In this document: positions 57,840 to 64,000 of the stretch, piece by piece
Numbering within the stretch: position 1 is the first letter of the stretch
Layout of the letters: each line of letters begins with the position of its first letter
Made by a program: the position numbers and the translations under genes
NCBI RefSeq assembly: GCF_014192915.1
Contig: NZ_JACHYN010000016.1
Location: 103,309 to 167,308, forward strand
Length of the DNA stretch: 64,000 nucleotides
From: Azospirillum sp. OGB3
Lineage (GTDB): Bacteria; Pseudomonadota; Alphaproteobacteria; Azospirillales; Azospirillaceae
Direction of reading: 5' to 3'
The notes under the pieces: generated by a model
The model's database searches: none
The model's input: the letters and a program-made list of their open reading frames with translations, nothing else
What the model was told of the DNA's origin: nothing

Positions 57840-59672
57840 TCACCCCTCGCCCTTCACCGGGAAATCGAACCAGGGCAGGCGCAGGAACTCGTGCTCCCGC
57901 AGTCGCGGCGCCCGCCCACGCCGCGTCCAGTCGTGAAGGACAGCGTAGGGCGCCGCCTGGTCGAGCGTCCAGGCCGCCTCGCCGCGGTCGAAGAACCAGC
58001 CGATGTAGGCGCCGACGAGGCCGAGGAATTCCCGCCCCGCCGCGGTCGGCGCGACGCCGAGGAAGCTGACGATGATGTCGTCGAACGGCCCGCGGGCGCG
58101 GCGGTCGCGCATGACGGTCAGGTCCCAGCCAGCCCCGTCGCGCAGCTCCGGTGGAAGCGGCGCCGTGTTGCGGGCGTCGATGTCGGTGATGAAGACCGGC
58201 GCCCCGGTCCGCTCCAGCAGGTCGAGGGCCACGAAGAAGCGCGCGCAGGCGTAATAGGTGGTCTCCGCCCCCGGCGCGTGGACGGGCAGGTCGATGCGCT
58301 CCAGCGACCAGGACAGCCGCCCCGGCTGGGCGGCGCAACGGTGGTCCAGGTCGGCGTGGTCCTCCGCGTCGGGATTGACGACATGGACATGCACGCGGTT
58401 GCCCGCCGGGTCCCTCAGGGCGTGGGACAGGAACCAGCCGCCGAAGCGCCGCCAGTAGCCGGAATCGACGCTGACCAGCAGGATCGCGCCACCACCCGCC
58501 GCAGGAGGAACCGGCATCGACCGCTCCCCCGCCCCGGCGATGCGCGGCCGGTACGCGGCGAGCGCGTCGAGGAAGACCGGCCGCGCATCGACCTGTCGCC
58601 ATTTCGCCGCCTGCGGGTCGGCGCGGATCGCCTCCTCCGACCAACCGCGCAGGTAGCGCCGGGCCAGCCGCGAGGCGGTCGTCAAGCGTCCCCGCCGGTA
58701 GAGGCCGTGGGCGACGCAGGCCGCCGCCGCGCCATCCCCCGGCGCGCGCCGCAGCCGGTCCCGCGCCCGCTCGGCGATCCGCTCCAGCCGCGCGTCGTCC
58801 AGCATACCGCGGTGGATGGTCAGCACGGCGGTGCGGAACAGCGCGGCCTCCGCCACCTCCCCCGCCCCGCGCTCCAGCGCCGCCAGGAACAGGTCGAGCG
58901 CGCGGGCGAGCGGTTCGCCCCATGTCGCCTCCGGGCGGTCGGCGCGAGGGAACTCCGGCAGGGCCCCGCTGGCCTGCAAGGTCGCCATGGCGAGGTTGCT
59001 CAGCGCCGCCCCGTCGCTTGGACGCAGCCTTGCGGCCCGGTCGTAGCTCGTCACCGCCCCGTCGGCATCCCCCGCCGCCAGTCGCGCGCGCCCAACGGCG
59101 GCCCACGCATCGGCGCTGTCCGGCGCCAGGGCCAGGGCGTGGGCCAGCCAGCGCTCCGCCGCCCCATGGATCACCCCTGGCTCCGGCCCGCCGGCCAGCA
59201 GCCGCCCCGCCGCCAGCGCCGCCGCCCCATAGCCCGGATCGATCCGCAGGGCGGCGCCAAAGCATCCGAGTGCCTCTCCCATCCGCCCCAGATCGCCGAG
59301 CGCCAGCCCGAGGTTGAAGGCCGCCTTGGCCCGCCCCGGCTCCAGCGTCAGGGCGCGGGCGTGCTGCGCGGCCGCCCGCGCCGGGTCGCCGGCGGTGCGG
59401 CGCAGGCTGCCCAGATTGTCGTGATAGTCCGCCGCCTCCGGGTCCAGCACGATGGCCTGGGCAATCAGCGACAGCGCTTCCTCAACCCGCCCGGTCTGGC
59501 CCGCCAGGACGCCCAGCAGATGCAGCGCGTCGGCCTGCCGCGGATCGGCGTCGAGGATCGCCCGGTAGACCCCGGCGGCCTCGCCCATCCGTCCGGCCCG
59601 GTGGTGGCCGATGGCGATGGCGTAGGCTTCGGACAGGCTGACCATGACGACTCCGGGCTGCGCTTGCGACAT
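57840..59672 (-). CDS. TPR protein with C-terminal glycosyltransferase-like domain
   Basis: A 610-aa soluble protein. Residues ~1-250 are TPR repeats (GEAAGVYRAILDADPRQADALHLLGVLAGQTGR, then ALTLEPGRAKAAFNLGLALGDLGRMGEAL). A helical middle part follows. From ~385 onward a GT-A-like domain appears (LLVSVDSGYWRRFGGWFLSHALRD, VHVHVVNPDAEDH). It has a DID motif (VFITDIDARNTAPLP) equivalent to the metal-binding DxD of such enzymes. TPR-glycosyltransferase fusions often modify surface structures or proteins; the acceptor is unknown. The start is the ATG at 59670-59672, with a second at 59645. Confidence 0.78.
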   Translation of the reverse strand: MSQAQPGVVMVSLSEAYAIAIGHHRAGRMGEAAGVYRAILDADPRQADALHLLGVLAGQTGRVEEALSLIAQAIVLDPEAADYHDNLGSLRRTAGDPARAAAQHARALTLEPGRAKAAFNLGLALGDLGRMGEALGCFGAALRIDPGYGAAALAAGRLLAGGPEPGVIHGAAERWLAHALALAPDSADAWAAVGRARLAAGDADGAVTSYDRAARLRPSDGAALSNLAMATLQASGALPEFPRADRPEATWGEPLARALDLFLAALERGAGEVAEAALFRTAVLTIHRGMLDDARLERIAERARDRLRRAPGDGAAAACVAHGLYRRGRLTTASRLARRYLRGWSEEAIRADPQAAKWRQVDARPVFLDALAAYRPRIAGAGERSMPVPPAAGGGAILLVSVDSGYWRRFGGWFLSHALRDPAGNRVHVHVVNPDAEDHADLDHRCAAQPGRLSWSLERIDLPVHAPGAETTYYACARFFVALDLLERTGAPVFITDIDARNTAPLPPELRDGAGWDLTVMRDRRARGPFDDIIVSFLGVAPTAAGREFLGLVGAYIGWFFDRGEAAWTLDQAAPYAVLHDWTRRGRAPRLREHEFLRLPWFDFPVKGEG

Positions 59673-59717
59673 CGCGCCCGCTTGCGGAGGCGCGCCGTCC
59701 CTCTACCATCACGGGCC

Positions 59718-60125
59718 ATGAGAACCGATCCCGACGGCCTTCCCCATCATGACGACCGCCGCGCCCTGGCGGAAGCCCTGCGCGCCGCTCTGACGCAGCG
59801 CTGTCCGGACGCCGACGCCGATCTGGTCGCGGCCATCGGGGCCATGGCGGCCAGCCGCTTCTTCGGGGTGCGCTTCCGCGCCGAGGGCAACCCCGCCCGC
59901 GCCTGGGTCGCCCGCCGCCCCAACCCCGACGTGTTCGAAGTCTGGGACCCCACCACCGGCGCCTGGGATTTCGTCGAACGCCTGCCCGACCCGTCGCTCC
60001 ACCAGCCGACACCGGAGGGCACCGCGCGCATCGCCGCCAAGGCGCAGCAGGCCATGTCCACGGTCGCCGCCACCGGGCGTCTGGCCCACGCCCTGGCCGC
60101 CGGGATCGAGCCCGACGACGAGTAA
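59718..60125 (+). CDS. Hypothetical soluble protein
   Basis: A 135-aa protein starting at the ATG at 59718 (MRTDPDGLPHHDDRRALAEAL). It looks folded: a helix (LAEALRAALTQRCPDADADLVAAIGAMAASRFF), beta strands (GVRFRAEGNPARAWVARRPNPDVFEVWDP) and a C-terminal helix (ARIAAKAQQAMSTVAATGRLAHAL). No family recognised. It diverges from the TPR-glycosyltransferase gene, 45 bases apart, and is convergent with the HerA-like gene. Confidence 0.65.
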   Translation: MRTDPDGLPHHDDRRALAEALRAALTQRCPDADADLVAAIGAMAASRFFGVRFRAEGNPARAWVARRPNPDVFEVWDPTTGAWDFVERLPDPSLHQPTPEGTARIAAKAQQAMSTVAATGRLAHALAAGIEPDDE

Positions 60126-60133
60126 AATAGACC

Positions 60134-61696
60134 TCAGGCGGTGGCGAACAGGCCGCCGTCCTCCGGCCCCTCCGACCCGTCATCGGCGTTCGGGTCGCCC
60201 AGCGCCGTCTCCCAGCCCAGCGCCGGCAGGGCGATGCTGCGCGTGTTGCCCAGCCCACTGCGCGTGGCGATGAAGCCGCGCTGCTCCATGTAGGTCAGCA
60301 GGCGCCGCGCCCGCCCGCGCGACCGGCTGCCGCAGGCGCGGGCCACGTCGGCGTCGGATGGGCAGGGCAAATGGTCCAGCGCCGCGCGGGCCAGCAGCAG
60401 GAAGACGACCTGGATGTCCTCCGGTAGGGTCGCCGCGACCTGGGTCGCCTTCGCCCAGGCGGGATTCTCCTCGGTGCCGTCCCCCGCCCCGGCGCGGGCC
60501 GCCGCCAGCTTGCGCCGGAAGGCCGGCAATTCCAACAGCTCGCCCCGCACCCCCTGCGTCCGGCAGCGCACCAGGAAGTCCTGATACAGCACGGCGATGG
60601 AGCGGTAGGGCGCCTCCGGATCGGCCAGCACCTCGCGCAGGATCGCCTCGTAGGCGGCTTTGCGCTCCGCCGCCTGCTCCGGCGTTTCCGGCTCCTCCAT
60701 GGGCAGCGCGGATGCTGCGTCCTCGCTCTCCGGCTCCACCGGCAGGGAGCGCGGGCGGGAGAGCTGGGCCAGCAGGTCGGCGCTGGCGCTGGTCGAGGGG
60801 CGGCGCACCGGCAGGCGCGGCGGCTCCGGCTCGCCCGGCTTGAAGATCAGCTCCCGCGCGTCCTCCAGCGGGGTGTCGGGCAGCGGCATCAGCTTCGGGC
60901 TTCCGGCGCGCCCCTGCGTCTCGACGGCGCCGATGCGCAGCGGCAGCGGGCGGCGCGAGATGGCCGGGCCGAGCGCGATGAAATGGCCCCGCTCCAGGTC
61001 GCGGAACATCTCCGCGGTGCGGCGCTCCATGCCCAGCAGGTCGGCGGCGCGGGCCATGTCGATGTCGAGGAAGGTGCGGCCCATCAGGAAGTTCGACGCC
61101 TCCGCCGCCACGTTCTTGGCCAGCTTGGCGAGGCGCTGCGTCGCGATCACCCCGGCCAGCCCGCGCTTGCGGCCGCGGCACATCAGGTTGGTCATGGCGC
61201 CCAGCGAGACCTTGCGCGCCTCGTCCGACACCTCGCCGGCGGCCGACGGGGCGAAGAGCTGCGCCTCGTCCACCACCACCAGCATGGGGTACCAGTGGTC
61301 GCGGTCGGCGTCGAACAGCCCGCCCAGGAAGGCCGCGGCGTGGCGCATCTGCATGTCCGCGTCCAGCCCCTCCAGGTTCAGCACGACGGAGACGCGATGC
61401 TGGCGCACGCGGGCGGCGACGCTCTGCAAGGCGGCCTCGCTGTGCTCGTCGGCGTTCACCACGATGTGGCCGAAGCGCTCGGCCAAAGTCACGAAGTCGC
61501 CCTCGGGGTCGATCACCGCCTGCTGCACCCAACGCGCGCTCTGCTCGATCAGGCGGCGCAGCAGGTGCGACTTGCCGGAGCCGGAGTTGCCCTGCACCAG
61601 CAGGCGGGTCGCCAGCAGCTCCTCGAGGTCCAGCATCGCCGACGCCCCCGTCGCGCCAGCCGTCATGGCCGCCCCCATGTCGATGCCGACCTTCAT
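60134..61696 (-). CDS. HerA-like ATPase (DUF87 type)
   Basis: A 520-aa P-loop ATPase of the HerA/FtsK group. Walker A is QGNSGSGKSHLLRRLIEQ (35-52; GxSGSGKS), Walker B is MLVVVDEAQLFAP, and VIATQRLAKLAKNV carries the polar Q of the FtsK-HerA fold. SNFLMGRTFLDIDMARAADLLGM precedes the arginine-finger region. A ~200-residue C-terminal part has a winged-helix-like end (ADVARACGSRSRGRARRLLTYMEQRGFIATR). No nurA or other HerA partner is adjacent, and there is no transfer region. Start: the ATG at 61694-61696. The DNA substrate and partner are unknown. Confidence 0.88.
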   Translation of the reverse strand: MKVGIDMGAAMTAGATGASAMLDLEELLATRLLVQGNSGSGKSHLLRRLIEQSARWVQQAVIDPEGDFVTLAERFGHIVVNADEHSEAALQSVAARVRQHRVSVVLNLEGLDADMQMRHAAAFLGGLFDADRDHWYPMLVVVDEAQLFAPSAAGEVSDEARKVSLGAMTNLMCRGRKRGLAGVIATQRLAKLAKNVAAEASNFLMGRTFLDIDMARAADLLGMERRTAEMFRDLERGHFIALGPAISRRPLPLRIGAVETQGRAGSPKLMPLPDTPLEDARELIFKPGEPEPPRLPVRRPSTSASADLLAQLSRPRSLPVEPESEDAASALPMEEPETPEQAAERKAAYEAILREVLADPEAPYRSIAVLYQDFLVRCRTQGVRGELLELPAFRRKLAAARAGAGDGTEENPAWAKATQVAATLPEDIQVVFLLLARAALDHLPCPSDADVARACGSRSRGRARRLLTYMEQRGFIATRSGLGNTRSIALPALGWETALGDPNADDGSEGPEDGGLFATA

Positions 61697-61891
61697 GCCC
61701 CGCCGCCCCCAGATACATCATCGTCTGCGTTGAAGCGCACCCCTATAGCGCAAAGCGGGGCCATGGTGCGAAGGGCATTTTGGATCGCCCTCCGCGCAGA
61801 CGCCTTGCCTTTGTCACGAAACCGAAAAGATCATCCGCTACAAGATGGGCTTGCCCGCGACGAACATGGACAGCCGGCGGTGGACGAAGCC

Positions 61892-63733
61892 ATGGCCTCG
61901 GTGCCTGCACAGGAAACGGACGACAGCTTCGGCTCCCCGGCGGAGAGCGCCCGCAAGGCCGCGCTGCCGGCGGAATGGACCCATCTTCTGGCCAAGTTGT
62001 CGGTCGCCTTCCAGCCCATTGTGCAGATGCGCACCGGGCGCTGCCACGGGATGGAGGCGCTGCTGCGCGGGCTGGAGCGCAGCCCGTTCGCCAGTCCCAA
62101 CGACCTGCTGGACGCCGCCTGCATGCAGGGCCTGCTGGCCGAGGTCGAATGCGCCCTGCACGCCAAGGCGGTGGCGGCCTTCCGCGCGCTGGACCACTGG
62201 CCGAACGCCAAGCTGTTCCTGAACATCGACGCGCGGGTGGTCGGGGTCGCCGGCTCGCCCTGGCTGGCCCCTTTCACGCTGCCCCCCTTCGCGCTGGACG
62301 GCGGCGTCCCCGACCCGCGCCTGACCGTCAGCCTGGAGATTTCCGAACGGCGCGAGTTGCGCCCCGACCACAGCATCGAGCAGGCCATCGACCGCTACCG
62401 GCAAGCGGGCATCGGGGTGGCGCTGGACGATTTTGGCGTCGGCTTCTCCGGGCTGCGGCTGCTTTACGAATCCAAGCCCGACTATCTCAAGATCGACCGC
62501 TATTTCATCGACGGCATCGACCAGGACCCGCGCAAGCGGGCCATCGCCCACGCGCTGGTCGGCTACGCCCACGCGCTCGGCATCCTCATCATCGCCGAGG
62601 GGGTGGAGACGGAGAAGGAATTCCACACCTGCCGCGATCTCGGCTGCGACTTCGCCCAGGGCTACCTGATCGCCCGGCCGAGCCTGGTGCTGACCGCCGT
62701 GCCCGAGCGCTACGGCATCGTCGAGGAGCTGAACCGCCAAGACCGGCGCAAGCCGAACGAGGCCCGCCTGCGCCTGTCCGAGGTGATCGAGCGGCAGCCG
62801 CCGCTGGCCGTCACCTCCCCGAAGACGGAGCTTCTGGAGTATTTCCGCGGCGACAACAGCCCGTCCATCGCCCCCATCGTCGACCGCCAGCAGCGCCCGC
62901 TGGGGCTGATCCGCGAGCGCGACCTGAAGCGCTTCGTCTATTCCCGCTTCGGCAGCGAGCTTCTGCGCAACAAGGGGCTGGGCGACACCCTGCTGGATCT
63001 GGTGGTGAAGAGCCCGGTCTGCGACATCTCCACCCCGCTCGACCAGGTGATCGAAGCCTTCTCGGCGGAGGAGGCCAGCGACGGCATCATCATCATCGAA
63101 GGCGGCGAGTATGCCGGCTTCCTGTCCAGCGGCGCGCTGATCCGGCTGGTGCACGAGCGCAACCTCGCCATGGCCGCCGACCAGAACCCGCTGACCCGCC
63201 TGCCCGGCAACGCCGCCATCGTGCGCCACATCGAGCGCGCCCTCCAGGAGCAGGACCGCGGACACGTCCTGGCCTATCTCGATTTCGACAACTTCAAGCC
63301 CTTCAACGACCGTTTCGGCTTCCGCCAGGGCGACCGCGCCATCCTGATGTTCAGCGAGCGGCTGAAGGCCTGGGCGTCGGGCAACGGCGGCTTCGCGGGC
63401 CACATCGGCGGCGACGATTTCTTCGTCGCCCTCAGCGGCGCCGCGGACGGGGAGGCGCTGTCCCGCGTCGCCGACCTCGTCGCGCGGTTCCGCTCCGACG
63501 CGGAGAGCCTCTACGACGCGGAGGCGCGGGACGCCGGCTGCTTCGAAGGCAAGGACCGCTACGGCGCGGTGCGGCGTTTCCCGCTGCTGTCGGCCAGCGG
63601 CGTCGCCGTGGTGATCGCTCCCGGCCCGCACCGCCTGACCCCCGACGCGATCAACACCGCCATCGCCGGCCACAAGAGCATCGCCAAGGAAAGCCCCGAC
63701 AAGCTCTGCACCGTCCACCTCCCGACCCGTTAA
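61892..63733 (+). CDS. EAL-CBS-GGDEF c-di-GMP signalling protein
   Basis: A 613-aa protein. The EAL domain (about 25-270) keeps the active-site set: MEALLRG, LFLNIDARV, VSLEISERR, ALDDFGVGFSGL, YLKIDRYFIDG, IIAEGVETE and FAQGYLI, so it should hydrolyse c-di-GMP. A CBS-type pair follows (PIVDRQQRPLGLIRERDLK, then EYAGFLSSGALIRL), suggesting nucleotide sensing. The C-terminal GGDEF-fold domain has GGDDFFVAL instead of GGDEF, so cyclase activity is doubtful. No membrane segment. The start is the ATG at 61892; its 3' end carries a copy of the palindromic unit and the rRNA terminator lies just beyond. Confidence 0.9.
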   Translation: MASVPAQETDDSFGSPAESARKAALPAEWTHLLAKLSVAFQPIVQMRTGRCHGMEALLRGLERSPFASPNDLLDAACMQGLLAEVECALHAKAVAAFRALDHWPNAKLFLNIDARVVGVAGSPWLAPFTLPPFALDGGVPDPRLTVSLEISERRELRPDHSIEQAIDRYRQAGIGVALDDFGVGFSGLRLLYESKPDYLKIDRYFIDGIDQDPRKRAIAHALVGYAHALGILIIAEGVETEKEFHTCRDLGCDFAQGYLIARPSLVLTAVPERYGIVEELNRQDRRKPNEARLRLSEVIERQPPLAVTSPKTELLEYFRGDNSPSIAPIVDRQQRPLGLIRERDLKRFVYSRFGSELLRNKGLGDTLLDLVVKSPVCDISTPLDQVIEAFSAEEASDGIIIIEGGEYAGFLSSGALIRLVHERNLAMAADQNPLTRLPGNAAIVRHIERALQEQDRGHVLAYLDFDNFKPFNDRFGFRQGDRAILMFSERLKAWASGNGGFAGHIGGDDFFVALSGAADGEALSRVADLVARFRSDAESLYDAEARDAGCFEGKDRYGAVRRFPLLSASGVAVVIAPGPHRLTPDAINTAIAGHKSIAKESPDKLCTVHLPTR

Positions 63734-63750
63734 ATCCCCTCCCCTGCCCA

Positions 63751-63774
63751 GCGGGGGAGGGCTAGGGAGGGGGC
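63751..63774. repeat. Single copy of the palindromic arm unit
   Basis: The 24 bases match the right arm of the element at 43299-43322 at 22 of 24 positions. A partial complementary arm lies just upstream. It is intergenic, downstream of the EAL-CBS-GGDEF gene. Confidence 0.7.
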
Positions 63775-63799
63775 CCGGTGCGACGCCCCGAACACAACG

Positions 63800-63836
63800 A
63801 AAAAACCGGCGCTTCCCACAGGGGAAAGCGCCGGCT
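63800..63836 (-). terminator. rRNA operon terminator (minus strand)
   Basis: A 9-bp stem (CCGGCGCTT and complement, 63806-63834) is followed, on the minus strand, by a run of six T. It lies about 85 bases past the 5S rRNA 3' end and would end the rRNA operon that extends beyond the right edge. On the plus strand it has only a weak T-run. Confidence 0.85.
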
Positions 63837-63918
63837 TTGTCGTTCATGAAGCCGATTGTCAAGCGCGTGCGAAACCGTATCGTCCAAGTCCTGGGTGGCT
63901 TGGCATGTGCCGTGGTGA

Positions 63919-64000
63919 CCTGGCGGCGACCTACTCTCCCACGTCTTAAGACGCAGTACCATCGGCGCTGAGGCGTTTCACGGCCGAGTTCGGAATGGGA
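63919..64000 (-). rRNA. rrf: 5S ribosomal RNA (3' part, runs off the right edge)
   Basis: On the minus strand the sequence reads TCCCATTCCGAACTCGGCCG near the edge and ends TAGGTCGCCGCCAGG, the conserved loop and 3' end of bacterial 5S rRNA. About 82 bases are present and roughly 35 bases of the 5' end lie beyond base 64000. The rest of the rRNA operon (23S, 16S) would be to the right. Confidence 0.95.

Overview
The window is very GC-rich, densely coding alphaproteobacterial chromosome, most like Azospirillum or a close relative in the Rhodospirillales. This rests on the gene content: an alphaproteobacterial Mic60/mitofilin and HemY pair behind hemC-hemD, an SDHAF4-like DUF1674 protein, a CheZ of the FQDITGQ type, abundant two-component and c-di-GMP signalling, and the rsmB / heparinase II/III neighbourhood. 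Genus-level naming is inference; no search could be run. No prophage, plasmid backbone or CRISPR array is visible.

Layout. 1-4.7 kb (minus strand): edge-truncated heparinase II/III protein, rsmB, an unrecognised 244-aa protein, a DHH phosphoesterase and htpX. 4.8-6.2 kb (plus): SDHAF4-like protein, secreted nuclease, small exported protein. 6.2-8.1 kb: acs with a readable promoter. 8.9-12.3 kb (minus): EVE, YciI, gpsA, GNAT and tsaD. 12.4-18.4 kb (plus): methyltransferase, hemC, hemD, mic60 and hemY, closed by a strong terminator. 18.8-20.5 kb: ridA and a LysR regulator that overlap tail to tail, beside a dead IS5-type transposase fragment. 20.5-22.8 kb (minus): pentapeptide-repeat protein and CheZ. 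23.2-25.1 kb: DegP-like protease and an unknown protein. 25.1-29.9 kb: DUF2934, NnrU, a secreted four-repeat protein with curlin-like spacing, two lipoproteins (DUF4398 and OmpA) and a membrane-anchored MCP-like protein. 29.9-34.6 kb: phospholipase D, a Ser/Thr/Gly-rich exported protein and a PAS sensor kinase. 34.7-36.5 kb: a class-I glutamine amidotransferase-like peptidase paired with an amidoligase. 36.5-41.7 kb: two divergent sensor kinases. 42.3-44.9 kb: a sulfonate/taurine/nitrate-type ABC importer. 45-51.8 kb: housekeeping singles (glycine-zipper lipoprotein, tRNA-Gly(CCC), GNAT, apaG, folE, a REC-Fis regulator, ybaK, EamA and MarR). 51.8-57.2 kb (minus): a five-gene peptide/nickel-type ABC importer. 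57.4-61.7 kb: small proteins, a TPR-glycosyltransferase and a HerA-like ATPase. 61.9-63.7 kb: EAL-CBS-GGDEF. The right edge holds the 3' end of a 5S rRNA on the minus strand, so an rRNA operon lies beyond it.

How parts fit together. The hem/mic60/hemY block joins tetrapyrrole synthesis to inner-membrane organisation proteins. Both ABC importers carry a GC-rich palindromic element exactly between the binding-protein gene and the first permease gene, as expected of a hairpin that lets binding protein be made in excess. Environmental sensing is prominent: three orphan kinases, an MCP-like protein, CheZ with two FliM-like boxes, a PrsR-like receiver joined directly to a Fis helix-turn-helix, and a c-di-GMP enzyme. 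The best candidates for undescribed biology are the amidoligase/amidotransferase pair, the curlin-like repeat protein, the AAA-less REC-Fis regulator, and the unrecognised protein at 2023-2757.
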